DNA from: JAMXLO01 sp963819855
Lineage (GTDB): Bacteria; Pseudomonadota; Alphaproteobacteria; Acetobacterales; Acetobacteraceae
Length of the DNA: 64,000 bases
Assembly: GCA_963819855.1 (NCBI GenBank)
Contig: CAWFYC010000037.1
Location: 62,001 to 126,000, forward strand
Direction: 5' to 3'
Shown: positions 25,518 to 34,480 of the stretch, piece by piece
How positions within the stretch are numbered: position 1 is the first letter of the stretch
How the letters are laid out: each line of letters begins with the position of its first letter
Position numbers and translations under genes: made by a program
The notes under the pieces: model-generated
Told to the model about the DNA's origin: nothing
What the model saw: the letters and a program-made list of their open reading frames with translations, nothing else
Databases searched by the model: none

Positions 25518-26603
25518 CTACGACGGCTTCAGGTGCGCCACGCGCGGCCCAACCTCCTCGGCCAACAGGCGAAGCGAATTGTGCCAGGCCTGCGGGTTGT
25601 CGGCGTAGTCGAAGCCGAACACCAGCAAGCCGCCGAAGCCGCCCGCCTCGCGGTAGATGCGCTCCAGCTTCTCGGCCACCGTCGCGGGCGAACCGATCAG
25701 CCAATTGTGCTGCGCGCAGTATTCGGGCGTCACATCGGAATCGGCCACGTTCGGATCGTGCTTGAGGTACTCCAGGAAACCGAAATTGCCGAGCAGCGGG
25801 AGGAAATACTCGCGCATCATGCGTCCCATCATGCCGCCCGCCGACAGCCGCCACGCCTCCGCGTCGGTCTCGGCGACAAACACCTCGCGCACCAGCCGCC
25901 AGTCGCGGCGGTGAGGCGTGCGACCGGTGCGCGCCGCGCCGATCTCCACCGCCTCCCAGTGGCTCGCCACATAGGCCGGATTGAGGTTCAGGCTCAGCGG
26001 CAGGAACCCCCGCTCGCCCGCCAGCTTCAGAGTGTCCGACTGCTTCGAGAAGCCGGCAACGCCGATCGGTGGATGCGGCCTCTGCAGCGGGTAGATGTGC
26101 GGTTTCAGGAACCCGAACATCGTCTCGGGCTTCTCCACCTTCCAGAATTTGCCCTCATGGGTGAAATGCGGTTCGTCGCTCCACAGGCGCAGGATGATGT
26201 CGAGCGACTCGCGCGTCATCTCGCGGTTGACGCCGGCGGTGCCGTCCACCTGGAACATCGCCCAATCGGTCGGCAGGCCCGATGCGGCGACACCGAAATT
26301 GAGCCGTCCTTCCGAGAGATGATCCAGCATCGCCACCCGCGCGGCCAGCTCGGCGGGATGGTGGTAGGGCAGCAGGAAACCACCGGGCCCGATGCGCAAG
26401 CGCTTGGTCTGCAGCAGCGCCTGGGCGATCAGCAGGTCCGGCGAGGGATGCGGCTCCCAGGGTGCGGTGTAGTGCTCGCCGATCCAGGCTTCGGCATAGC
26501 CGAGTTCGTCGAGCCAGCGCAGCGTCTGCAGGTCCCAGTCGTGGCCGGCCTTCAGCCCTCGCTCCGGCGGATGGGAGGGCATGGCGAAATAACCGAATTC
26601 CAT
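25518..26603 (-). CDS. LLM-class flavin-dependent monooxygenase (bacterial luciferase family)
   Basis: The 361-residue protein begins MEFGYFAMPSHPPERGLKAG after a strong GGAGGA site. It shows luciferase-family barrel motifs: AEAWIGEHYTAPWEPHPSPD, RLRIGPGGFLLPYHHPAELA, SEGRLNFGVAASGLPTDW and PPIGVAGFSKQSDTLKLAGE. Such enzymes use FMNH2 and O2 (or F420 in some groups) to oxidise a small substrate. A paralogue lies at 45197. The NTF2-fold gene directly downstream suggests a two-gene catabolic unit. Confidence 0.9.
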   Translation of the reverse strand: MEFGYFAMPSHPPERGLKAGHDWDLQTLRWLDELGYAEAWIGEHYTAPWEPHPSPDLLIAQALLQTKRLRIGPGGFLLPYHHPAELAARVAMLDHLSEGRLNFGVAASGLPTDWAMFQVDGTAGVNREMTRESLDIILRLWSDEPHFTHEGKFWKVEKPETMFGFLKPHIYPLQRPHPPIGVAGFSKQSDTLKLAGERGFLPLSLNLNPAYVASHWEAVEIGAARTGRTPHRRDWRLVREVFVAETDAEAWRLSAGGMMGRMMREYFLPLLGNFGFLEYLKHDPNVADSDVTPEYCAQHNWLIGSPATVAEKLERIYREAGGFGGLLVFGFDYADNPQAWHNSLRLLAEEVGPRVAHLKPS

Positions 26604-26702
26604 GGCGGTTCCTCCGTGCTTGCGCGTGCAGGCTACACCCGCCCGCACCGCGGTTGCCAATGGTCGCGGGAGGAACCATATCGGCACCACTCTGATGCCG
26701 GG

Positions 26703-26957
26703 ATGAAACCGATGACTGTTACGCTGTCCATCAAGAACGTGCCCGATGATATCGCCCAGCGGCTGCGTGAACGCGCTGCCCGCAATCATCGCTCGCTGCA
26801 GGGCGAGCTGATGGCCATTCTCGAATCGGTCGCCACGTCTGCGCCGGTGTCGCGGATCGATGAAATCTACACCCGCGTTCAGGCTTCGGGCGTCCGGACA
26901 CCGAGCGGCGAGTCGGTCAGGATGATCCGACAGGATCGCGATGATCCGCGTCGTTGA
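26703..26957 (+). CDS. FitA/VapB-like ribbon-helix-helix antitoxin
   Basis: The 84-residue product, or 81 from the ATG at 26712, begins TVTLSIKNVPDDIAQRLRER and AARNHRSLQGELMAILESVA: the FitA/Arc-type ribbon-helix-helix DNA-binding fold. A C-terminal arm (SRIDEIYTRVQASGVRTPSG) would thread into the PIN toxin. It overlaps the start of the toxin gene at 26941. With that toxin gene disrupted by an insertion sequence, this antitoxin is probably orphaned, though it may still repress its own promoter. Confidence 0.85.
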   Translation: MKPMTVTLSIKNVPDDIAQRLRERAARNHRSLQGELMAILESVATSAPVSRIDEIYTRVQASGVRTPSGESVRMIRQDRDDPRR

Positions 26958-27109
26958 CGCTTCGGCAGTCGCTGCGATGTTGTTCGGTGAGCCAGATGGA
27001 CCCTGGGTCCATGCCCGTCTCTCCGGTCAGCTTCTGTTCGTACCGAGGATATTTCATTTCGAGCTCGGCAATACCTGCCGAATGAAATCCCGACGACACC
27101 CTGATAAGG

Positions 27110-27117
27110 CCGAAGAA
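27110..27117. repeat. Target-site duplication, left copy (CCGAAGAA)
   Basis: CCGAAGAA directly precedes the left terminal repeat and is repeated at 28800-28807 directly after the right one. An 8-base duplication is typical of the IS66 family. Confidence 0.9.
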
Positions 27118-28799
27118 GTAATAGGGGCAAAACCTCGGGCGGTTGTTACGCTGGCTGACCGCGGCAGTGGATGAGGTCAGGGAGCGGCGGTAGTGCGGGC
27201 TGTCCGGGGATGGCAAGCCTGCTGCCGAGATAGTCCCAGAAAGCGACGCCCAATTTGGCGCAAGTCTTGGCCAGGCCGAGGAAAGCGTCTCGGCAGTCGC
27301 GGCCGAGATCGCTGCGGGTGCCACCGCTGACTTTGCGTTTGGTCACCTGGCATCGGATGTCATTTTCCGAACCGTTGGTATGGAGCGGGATGTCTGGATG
27401 GTCGAGCACGGCCAGCAGTTCGGCCTTGTTGGCGTGCAACCGCTGCAGCAAGCGATCCAGACTGACGAAGCCGGTGTGGCGACAGAAGACGTAGTCGAAC
27501 CGCGCGCGGAACTGGTCGCGCTGCCATGGTGTCGGCGTGGTGCGGTAGTCCTTCAGATCGGCGTAAAGCTGCCAAATCAGCGCGCGGACCTGCTGCTGTG
27601 CGGCACGCTGTTGGTCGGTGAAGGTGTCGAGTTTGTGCACCAGCCGCTCGGCGTGTACCCAACAGAGTGCGTGCTGACCGACGGCAAACTGTCCGGCGTC
27701 GTCACTGACAATCACCCCCTCACGCAGAAAGTCATGCGCTTGGATGCTGCCCCACAGCGCCCCCTCGGTGGCGATCTGCACCGGGTTGGGTGTTACCGTC
27801 AGCGCGGTGATCCCAAGCTGCTCCAGATGCGCCCGCCAGGCCGCAGGATCGGCAAACTGCTTGTCCGCGTGTTCCGCCAGGCGAGTGATGATGGGTCCGG
27901 CGAGCGCACGCTCGCGCATGTAGCTCAGTGCCACATCATTGATCACGTAATCGGTATATCCGGCGCGCAGCAGATCGAGGAAGTTCCAGCGGCACTTGCT
28001 ATCGGTCGTGCCGAACCAGGCAAAGTTTTCGTTACCGATCTGGGTGCAAAAGCCGTTGGCGGCTTTATGTCGCGCCCCAGTGTCGTCCACCGTGATCCAG
28101 CTGGCGCTCCGCAACCCGGCACGCAACACGTCACGCGCTTCGGCGAGGAATACGTCCTGCCCGGCAATCAGCAGCCGCATCACTTGCCGCTTCGAAATGC
28201 TGACACCGATCGCCCGCAGCTGCTCCACCAGTCGTGGCACCGTAACCTGACCTTGGTGGTATTGCGCCAACACGAAGCGCCGTAACTCTGGCCCGAAGTG
28301 GCTCGCCACGCCAGATGGCAATGCCGCCACCACCGTTCGCCCCTCCGGCGTCACCCAGCGCTCGCGGCGATAGCGGATCGTCCGAGCCCGCAGCACAAGA
28401 TCCTGCACCACGAAGTCTTCGTATCCCTTGAAGCGCGAACCAGGCGGAACCTGGGCCCGAACAACCTGGTCCTCGACGCTGACCCGGGGCGACGACCTGC
28501 CGCGTCCCCGATCCTTGCCACCTCGCGGCAGCTTCGGTGTGGTTCCCTTGTCCATCCCGCTGGGTTTGATATCCGGTCGGCCCTTCAGGCCCTTCAACCG
28601 CGCGATCTCCTCGCGCTGCTCGGCAACCATCCGCTTGAGATCCGCAACCTCACCCAGCAGCTTCAACACAAGCTGCTGTAGTTCGCCATGCGACAGACCA
28701 GACATCTCTGGTGGGATGGTCACGTCCAGCTTGAATCAAGCCGCCGCGCGTCGACGCAAGCAAAATATCAGCTCGCGCCCGAGGTTTTGCCCCTATTAC
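27118..28799 (-). mobile_element. Complete IS66-family insertion sequence (1682 bp, single transposase)
   Basis: The element is bounded by perfect 24-base terminal inverted repeats (27118-27141, starting GTAATAGGGGCAAAACCTCG, and 28776-28799). It is flanked by an 8-base direct repeat, CCGAAGAA. It holds one intact minus-strand transposase and no TnpA/TnpB-like genes, as in the ISBst12-type subgroup of IS66. All parts look intact, so recent insertion and possible activity are inferred. Confidence 0.93.
27146..28723 (-). CDS. IS66-family transposase
   Basis: The 525-residue transposase has a leucine-zipper-like N-terminus (LQQLVLKLLGEVADLKRMVA followed by EQREEIARLKGLKG) and a zinc-finger/DNA-binding linker. 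The DDE catalytic core has first Asp in WITVDDTGARH, second Asp in VIVSDDAGQF and Glu in HTNGSENDIRCQVTKRKVSG. The HxxxCWVHAERL segment between them is typical of IS66. Full length and intact; transcribed against the disrupted toxin gene. Confidence 0.93.
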   Translation of the reverse strand: MTIPPEMSGLSHGELQQLVLKLLGEVADLKRMVAEQREEIARLKGLKGRPDIKPSGMDKGTTPKLPRGGKDRGRGRSSPRVSVEDQVVRAQVPPGSRFKGYEDFVVQDLVLRARTIRYRRERWVTPEGRTVVAALPSGVASHFGPELRRFVLAQYHQGQVTVPRLVEQLRAIGVSISKRQVMRLLIAGQDVFLAEARDVLRAGLRSASWITVDDTGARHKAANGFCTQIGNENFAWFGTTDSKCRWNFLDLLRAGYTDYVINDVALSYMRERALAGPIITRLAEHADKQFADPAAWRAHLEQLGITALTVTPNPVQIATEGALWGSIQAHDFLREGVIVSDDAGQFAVGQHALCWVHAERLVHKLDTFTDQQRAAQQQVRALIWQLYADLKDYRTTPTPWQRDQFRARFDYVFCRHTGFVSLDRLLQRLHANKAELLAVLDHPDIPLHTNGSENDIRCQVTKRKVSGGTRSDLGRDCRDAFLGLAKTCAKLGVAFWDYLGSRLAIPGQPALPPLPDLIHCRGQPA

Positions 28800-29099
28800 C
28801 CGAAGAACTCCTAACCGCCTGGCTGTACTGGAATATCCAACCACCGGTCACGGGAATGGCCATTGACCTCACCACCACAATGGAACTTGCTCGCCACCAC
28901 AACCTTACCTTTTGCGATGCCAGCGATCTCTGGTTGGCGCAGAATCATGCCTCGGTGTTGATCAGCCTGGATGCGCAGCTCGTGCGTGCCGCACGCAGCC
29001 TGGGACTACACACCGTCGCCTGCTGACGGTGGTCACCGCGTTCGTGCGACTGATTGATCTGGCCGACTGAATAGCCGGTGCAATCAAATGCAGCGATCG

Positions 29100-30836
29100 C
29101 TACTCGGGAGCGCGCCCGGCTTGCGGCCGCCATAGGCCGACATCCTCGTCGAGCATGGTTTTTTGTTCGTCGCTGAGCAGCGCGGCGCTCTGCCGGAGCG
29201 CGGCTTCCGCCGAAGGTCGCATCGCGTCTACCGGCGAATAGGTTCGGACCGCGAGCGACAGCCAATAATACGCCATGGAGGGCGACGCCGTGATGACGTC
29301 GCCACGCAAAAACAGGCCGCCGAATGTATGCATGGCGTTCGGCTGCCCGGCCTCGGCGGCGGCACGCAGCCACGGCACGGCGCGGACCGGATCGCGCGGC
29401 ACGCCTTGGCCGGTCAAGTACGAGTAACCGACCCCGTTCAACCCCTGCGGAATGCCCTGGCGTGCCGCCCGCAAGTACCAGTCGAACGCCTCCACGGCAT
29501 CGACCGGACCGCCACGTCCTGACGTCATCATGATGGCCAGGTTGGCTTGGGACACGGCATCGCCACGCGATGCGGCAACAAGATAGTAGCGCCGCGCCCT
29601 TACCAGGTTCACAGGCACGCCCTGCCCTCCTTGGTAGAGGTAGCCCAACCATTGCGCCGCTTCCATTCGTTCCGGCAGCGCTCGGAGGAACCATTGCTCC
29701 GCGGCAGCGCCGTCCCGTGCGGTTCCGGCCGCGCTGGCATAATGCACGCCGAGTTCGAACGCCGCATTCCGGTCACCCGCCTCCGCCCGCTGCGTCAGTT
29801 GCGCGAGCGTAGGCTGCACCCGCGCGATGTCGGGTTGGCGGCCAGGCCGGATCTGGCCGGCCCAATACGGCAGGGTGGCCAAGGGCACCACGATCAGAGC
29901 ACCTAGCAGGACCGGACGGGCGATGCGGCGCAGAAGCCAGATCAAATACACATAGACGACAGCGCCGAACCCGATATGTAGCGAAACGATCGCGACGGGC
30001 AGGAGCACGACCATCAGCCAGAGCGCCGAACTCGCGCGCGTGAAGCTATGCCTGGCAATCCGCTCGAGCTCAGCGATGCGGCGGGCATCAAAGGCGTGAC
30101 CGATCCACGGTTGGTGTCGATGGAATTCGCCGACCAGTTGCCGCAGCGGTGGTTCCGGCGGCAGCAGACGGGACAGAAAGATGCGCCCACGTCCCAACAG
30201 CAGGCGAGCCGCCGTCGCGGCGTGACTGCCCAGGTAATAGCGATAACTCGCGGCCGTCAGCCGGAGTGCCGCCAGCCAGTGCTCGGCGGCAATCCGGGCG
30301 CCCAGACGATCAAGCAGCGGAGACCGCTGATCGGTTTCCGCCTCGCCGTACCAGCCGAGCCGCGTTGCCGCCTCGATGATCGTTTCAACGTTCAGCATAC
30401 GGTCGAACACCAGTTGCGCAAGCAGGTGATCGGACAGCGCCATCTCGTCGGCAAGCGACAGATCACCCGCCCGTTTTGCCTTTGCCAACGCCGCGGCGGC
30501 GGCGGTCACGTCGTGCCGCTCGATTGCCGCCACGATGTCGCGGGAGGCGGCATCCTGCCCACTGACAATCGACGCATCGGAGCCGAACGACGGCGTTTCC
30601 TCCGTCCTGACAGCTTCCGCGTTTCCTGGTGCCCATTCAGGCATTGCCAGCGTGTCGTGGTCGGCTGCGGGGACGGTTGCCATCGCCATCGCCGCCTCGT
30701 AGGCGGCCCGCAGGCGCCTGAAGCCTTCCGGGTCGTCCTCGGGCCGGTTCTGCTTCAGCCTCGCGGCATAGCTACGGCGAATGATGCCGGTATCGCCGGT
30801 CGGCTCGATCCCCAGCTCATCCCACGGCGAGTGCAT
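29100..30836 (-). CDS. J-domain-like / Sel1-repeat membrane protein, partner of HscC
   Basis: The 578-residue protein opens with PWDELGIEPTGDTGIIRRSY and AARLKQNRPEDDPEGFRRLR, a J-domain-like helical pair in which the usual HPD is RPE. Two hydrophobic spans follow (SSALWLMVVLLPVAIVSLHI and VLLGALIVVPLATLPYWAG, about residues 275-345). About five Sel1/TPR-like repeats follow, such as AAQWLGYLYQGGQGVPVNLV and GLNGVGYSYLTGQGVPRDPV. The start lies three bases after the hscC stop. In Escherichia coli hscC also sits next to a J-protein gene (djlC), so this is its likely co-chaperone, with Sel1 repeats as client or partner binder. Confidence 0.82.
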   Translation of the reverse strand: MHSPWDELGIEPTGDTGIIRRSYAARLKQNRPEDDPEGFRRLRAAYEAAMAMATVPAADHDTLAMPEWAPGNAEAVRTEETPSFGSDASIVSGQDAASRDIVAAIERHDVTAAAAALAKAKRAGDLSLADEMALSDHLLAQLVFDRMLNVETIIEAATRLGWYGEAETDQRSPLLDRLGARIAAEHWLAALRLTAASYRYYLGSHAATAARLLLGRGRIFLSRLLPPEPPLRQLVGEFHRHQPWIGHAFDARRIAELERIARHSFTRASSALWLMVVLLPVAIVSLHIGFGAVVYVYLIWLLRRIARPVLLGALIVVPLATLPYWAGQIRPGRQPDIARVQPTLAQLTQRAEAGDRNAAFELGVHYASAAGTARDGAAAEQWFLRALPERMEAAQWLGYLYQGGQGVPVNLVRARRYYLVAASRGDAVSQANLAIMMTSGRGGPVDAVEAFDWYLRAARQGIPQGLNGVGYSYLTGQGVPRDPVRAVPWLRAAAEAGQPNAMHTFGGLFLRGDVITASPSMAYYWLSLAVRTYSPVDAMRPSAEAALRQSAALLSDEQKTMLDEDVGLWRPQAGRAPE

Positions 30837-30839
30837 CGA

Positions 30840-32549
30840 TCACTGGAAATAGGATGTGTCGACCAGGTCCAGCCACTCGATCAGCTCACCGCGGAACCTC
30901 CCGATCTCCGCGGGATCCTGCCGCTCCAGCAGTGTGCGGAACTGGTCGAGACGGCCGGCCACCTGTGCCCTCTCCTCACCGAGCCGCTCGGAGAAGAGCC
31001 GCTCGGCGCGCGACAGCACCGCCTGATTCTCTGCCTGATCGCGCGGATGAACCTTCAGGTGGGCCATTGCCTCGAGACGCTGCTGGACTTCTGCTGCCGA
31101 CAGCACGCCGGGCTGGTTCTCGATCACGAGGTGCCGGGTCGCACCGGTCGCATCCACCCGCGTATCGACCTCCAAGAGCCCGCTGGTGTCATAGGTGAAA
31201 CGGATCTCGACCGACTGCTGGCCGGCCGGCGCAGGGGGAACCGGCAATCGAAGCTGGCCGAGCGGGATGTTGTCGGCCACCTGTCGCGCCTCACCCTGAA
31301 ACACCCGCACATCAAGCTGCCGCTGTCCGTTGCGCAGCGTTTGCACCCGTACCGAACGGCTTGCCGGGATGACCGTGTTGCGCTCGATCACAGGAAGATA
31401 AAGACCGGTCGCCACCACCTGACCATCGCGGGCATCGGCCACCTCGATGCCCATGGAGAACGGCGCGACATCGGTCATCACGCGATCGTTCAGCGCGGCG
31501 TCTCGCGCGACCAGCCCGACCTGCACCGCCGCACCGCGCGCCACCACTTCGTCCGGGTTGACGGTCGCGATCGGCAACCGTTGGAACAGGCGCGCCGCCA
31601 GCCGGCGGAACAGTGGCATTCGCGTCGCGCCGCCTGCCAGCACCAGATGATCGATCTGCACAGGCATCAGCTTCGCATCGCGCAGCGCGCGCTCCACCGG
31701 AGCACGCAAGCGTGCGAGCAGCGGCTGGCTGAGTTGTTCGAAGCCGTCGCGCGTGACGGTCCAGCGCCACTCCTGGCCTTGATGGGCGAGAACCATCTCG
31801 TGTGTCTCGGCGTCGGTCAGGGCGCGCTTGGCGACTTCGGCCGCCCGGCGCAACGCCGCGTGCACCGGCTGTTCGTGGCCGCGCGGCGGAATCCCGGCAG
31901 TCCAACCAACCGCGCCGATGAAGCCGTCCATGATCGCGCTGACAAAGTCCTCGCCGCCCAACATGTTGTCGCCGGCGGTCGCGCGGACCTCCATCACGCC
32001 TTCGAACATCTCCAGGATCGACACGTCGAACGTGCCGCCGCCCAGATCGAGAACGAGAATGCGTCGTTCCGACCGACCTTCGTGCAGACCGTAGGCTAGG
32101 GCCGCGGCGGTCGGCTCGTTGAGCAGTCGCACCACGTTCAGGCCGGCAAGCTGGCCGGCGGCGCGGGTCGCCTTGCGCTGGGCATCGCTGAAATAGGCAG
32201 GCACCGTGATGACCGCATCGGCGACCGCCACGCCGAGATGCCGCTCGGCATCCTCCTTCAGCACACGCAGCACCAGCGAGGACAGTTCCTCGGCACGGAA
32301 CGTCTGGTTGCCCAACCGAAATGCGTGCGGGGTTCCCATGGCTCGCTTGAAGGCTGCGACCGAGCGATCGGGATGGCTGGCCAGGCGCTCGCGCGCCGCC
32401 ATGCCGACCATGATGGTGTTGTCACGGTCGAGGCTCACCGCCGATGGGGTCAACACCGAACCGAGCGCATTGGGGATCAACTCGATCGCACCATCGCGCC
32501 ACACGGCCGCCAGGCTGTTCGTGGTCCCGAGATCGATGCCGATGATCAT
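30840..32549 (-). CDS. hscC: Hsp70-family chaperone, HscC type
   Basis: The 569-residue protein has the Hsp70 ATPase: IIGIDLGTTNSLAAVWRDG (phosphate 1), DAVITVPAYFSDAQRKATRA, RLLNEPTAAALAYGL, ILVLDLGGGTFDVSIL (phosphate 2), and HLVLAGGATRMPLFRRL (adenosine). A shortened substrate domain follows, with VIERNTVIPASRSVRVQTLR and IRFTYDTSGLLEVDTRVDAT. It is shorter than DnaK (about 640 residues) and lacks the long lid, as in HscC. It heads a two-gene operon with the J-like/Sel1 gene. Confidence 0.92.
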   Translation of the reverse strand: MIIGIDLGTTNSLAAVWRDGAIELIPNALGSVLTPSAVSLDRDNTIMVGMAARERLASHPDRSVAAFKRAMGTPHAFRLGNQTFRAEELSSLVLRVLKEDAERHLGVAVADAVITVPAYFSDAQRKATRAAGQLAGLNVVRLLNEPTAAALAYGLHEGRSERRILVLDLGGGTFDVSILEMFEGVMEVRATAGDNMLGGEDFVSAIMDGFIGAVGWTAGIPPRGHEQPVHAALRRAAEVAKRALTDAETHEMVLAHQGQEWRWTVTRDGFEQLSQPLLARLRAPVERALRDAKLMPVQIDHLVLAGGATRMPLFRRLAARLFQRLPIATVNPDEVVARGAAVQVGLVARDAALNDRVMTDVAPFSMGIEVADARDGQVVATGLYLPVIERNTVIPASRSVRVQTLRNGQRQLDVRVFQGEARQVADNIPLGQLRLPVPPAPAGQQSVEIRFTYDTSGLLEVDTRVDATGATRHLVIENQPGVLSAAEVQQRLEAMAHLKVHPRDQAENQAVLSRAERLFSERLGEERAQVAGRLDQFRTLLERQDPAEIGRFRGELIEWLDLVDTSYFQ

Positions 32550-32702
32550 CCGCTCGTTGCGCCCCGATCGCGCTGCATAGATTGCCTTATAGGGCCAACA
32601 ACTCGTGCCATGTGGTGAAGTCCTTCACCATCGCGCCGCCGCCAATCCGTCATTGTATGCCAAGCCGCTTTCCGGCATGCTCTCCTGGTCCCGGCCACCC
32701 GG

Positions 32703-32892
32703 CGCGGGAGAGAGCGGAGTCCCTCCGCCGCCGAAGGCGCAACCGGCCCCCGGAAACGCTCAGGTACCAGGGACCGCGTCGGGATCAGGGATCTCTGGAA
32801 AGCCGGCCGGCGTGGCTGCACGCCGTCCGCACCGACGAGGTAAGGGACGCCCCGCGCGTTCTGAATCTTTCAGGTACCGCGACAGAGGGGGG
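32703..32892 (+). promoter_or_regulatory. Tandem glycine riboswitch (two aptamers)
   Basis: Two glycine-aptamer cores sit in series just upstream of gcvT. The first runs from GCGGGAGAGAGCGGAG through CCGCCGAAGGCGCAACC and AAACGCTCAGGTACCAGGGA to GGGATCTCTGG. The second runs from CTCTGGAAAGCCGG through CCGACGAGGTAAGGG and TGAATCTTTCAGGTACCGCG to GACAGAGGGG. The hallmark GCCGAAGG..GCAA and CAGGTA..GACAGAGG pieces are present, so glycine should switch on the cleavage-system genes. Edges are estimated by eye. Confidence 0.92.
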
Positions 32893-32943
32893 TCAACGAC
32901 GCCGGCACCGGTCGCCGGCGCATGACCCTTGCGGAGCGGACCA

Positions 32944-34074
32944 GTGATCGAGAATGCCCTGCCGGACGACCCCACCCCCAAGCCGCTGAAGACCGTCCCG
33001 CTGGACGCCTGGCACCGCTCACTCGGCGCCCGGATGGTGGAGTTCGCCGGCTATGCCATGCCGGTGCAGTACCAGGGCGTGCTGGCCGAACATCTGCACT
33101 GCCGGACGCAGGCGGCGCTGTTCGACGTCTCGCACATGGGCCAGGCGACGCTCACCGGTGCCACGGCGGCAGCGGCGTTGGAGCATCTGGTGCCTGGCGA
33201 CATGCTCGGGCTGAAGCCGGGCCGGCAGCGTTACACGCTGCTGACCAACGAGGCCGGCGGCATTCTCGACGACCTGATGGTGGCGAATCTCGGCCAGGAA
33301 CGCCTGTTCCTGGTTGTCAACGCCGGCCGCAAGGATGTCGATTTCACCCACATCGCCGCCAACCTGCCATCCGGCGTGCTGCTTCAGCCGCACGAGGACC
33401 GTGCCCTGCTGGCGCTACAGGGACCTGCCGCTGCCGCGGTGATCGGCCGCCTCGGACCGGATGCGGCGCAACTGCCGTTCATGGGCGTGGCGGCTGTCGC
33501 GGTCGCGGGCGCTGCCTGCCTGGTCTCACGTTCCGGCTACACCGGCGAGGACGGGTTCGAGATTTCGGTCCCCGCAGATAGTGCCCAGGTCGTGGCCCAG
33601 CGCATCCTGGACCAGCCCGAGGTCGTCCCTGCCGGTCTGGGCGCACGCGATTCGCTGCGACTGGAGGCAGGTCTCTGTCTCTATGGCAACGACATCGACG
33701 AACTGACCACGCCGATCGAGGCCGACCTCGCCTGGGCGATCGGCAAGCGCCGCCGCACCACCTGGGATTTCCCGGGCGCCACGGCGATCCGCGATCAGCT
33801 CGAGCACGGCACGGCGCGCCGCCGCGTCGGCATCCGCCCCGACGGCCGCGCGCCGGCCCGCGCGCTGACCGAGATCGTCGCCGACGACGGCACCGAGGCG
33901 GGCACGATCACCTCCGGCGGTTTCTCCCCCTCACTGAGCGCGCCGATCGCCATGGGCTATGTCCGCAAGGACCTCGCCACCGCCGGAACCGCGCTGCACC
34001 TGATGGTGCGTGGCAAGCCCCTGCCCGCGCGCGTCGTACCGATGCCGTTCGTCCCCCACCGCTACGCCCGCTGA
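32944..34074 (+). CDS. gcvT: Glycine cleavage system T protein (aminomethyltransferase)
   Basis: The 376-residue product shows MVEFAGYAMPVQYQGVLAEH, ALFDVSHMGQATLTG, SRSGYTGEDGFEISVP (folate site), LGARDSLRLEAGLCLYGNDI and EAGTITSGGFSPSLSAPIAM, all GcvT hallmarks. It transfers the methylene group from aminomethyl-lipoyl-GcvH to tetrahydrofolate and frees ammonia. The GTG at 32944 is chosen because GCGGAG lies about 9 bases upstream; a TTG at 32929 is the alternative. It lies about 50 bases after the glycine riboswitch and leads gcvT-gcvH-gcvP. Confidence 0.95.
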   Translation: MIENALPDDPTPKPLKTVPLDAWHRSLGARMVEFAGYAMPVQYQGVLAEHLHCRTQAALFDVSHMGQATLTGATAAAALEHLVPGDMLGLKPGRQRYTLLTNEAGGILDDLMVANLGQERLFLVVNAGRKDVDFTHIAANLPSGVLLQPHEDRALLALQGPAAAAVIGRLGPDAAQLPFMGVAAVAVAGAACLVSRSGYTGEDGFEISVPADSAQVVAQRILDQPEVVPAGLGARDSLRLEAGLCLYGNDIDELTTPIEADLAWAIGKRRRTTWDFPGATAIRDQLEHGTARRRVGIRPDGRAPARALTEIVADDGTEAGTITSGGFSPSLSAPIAMGYVRKDLATAGTALHLMVRGKPLPARVVPMPFVPHRYAR

Positions 34075-34090
34075 AACAAGGAACGTCCCG

Positions 34091-34480
34091 ATGGCAAAGC
34101 CACCTTCGGATATCCGCTACACCAAGGAACATGAATGGGTGCGCATGGATGGCGACATCGCCACCATCGGCATCACCGACCACGCGCAGGAACAGCTCGG
34201 CGACGTGGTGTTCGTCGAGTTGCCGGAGATCGGCCGCGATGTCGCCGCCGACGAGGCCTGCGCGGTGGTGGAGAGCGTGAAGGCCGCGTCCGATGTCTAC
34301 GCGCCACTTACCGGCAAGGTGGTTGAGATCAACCAGACCATCATCGACGACCCCTCGATCGTGAACAGCGACGCCGAGGGCGAGGGCTGGTTCTTCCGCG
34401 TCGAGATCGACGACATCGATGCCTACGACGCGCTGATGGATGCCGCGGCCTATGACGAATACGTGGAGACGCTCGACTGA
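34091..34480 (+). CDS. gcvH: Glycine cleavage system H protein
   Basis: The 129-residue lipoyl carrier has IRYTKEHEWVRMDGDIATIG, then LGDVVFVELPEIGRDV, and the lipoylated lysine K64 in AVVESVKAASDVY. It ends with GEGWFFRVEIDD. It shuttles the aminomethyl group between GcvP, GcvT and Lpd. It is separated from gcvT by 16 bases and its TGA overlaps the gcvP ATG. No lpd gene is in the window. Confidence 0.97.
   Translation: MAKPPSDIRYTKEHEWVRMDGDIATIGITDHAQEQLGDVVFVELPEIGRDVAADEACAVVESVKAASDVYAPLTGKVVEINQTIIDDPSIVNSDAEGEGWFFRVEIDDIDAYDALMDAAAYDEYVETLD

Larger units (their letters stand above)
26941..29026 (+). pseudogene. VapC-like PIN-domain toxin interrupted by an IS66-type element
   Basis: The N-terminal part (MIRVVDASAVAAMLFGEPDG ... 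KSRRHPDKAEE, 26941-27117) and the C-terminal part (LLTAWLYWNIQPPVTGMAID ... LGLHTVAC, 28808-29026) flank the element. Removing 27118-28799 plus one copy of the 8-base target repeat rejoins the frame exactly, giving 131 residues with the PIN acids D6, E41-type and the late D in FCDASDLWLA. A PIN RNase cuts RNA and is held by its RHH antitoxin. As it stands the toxin should be inactive. Confidence 0.9.

Noticed and set aside
30048..32099. A 683-residue plus-strand frame
   Set aside because: It lies antisense to the hscC and J-like genes, is rich in Arg/His as expected of shadow frames in GC-rich DNA, and matches no family I know.
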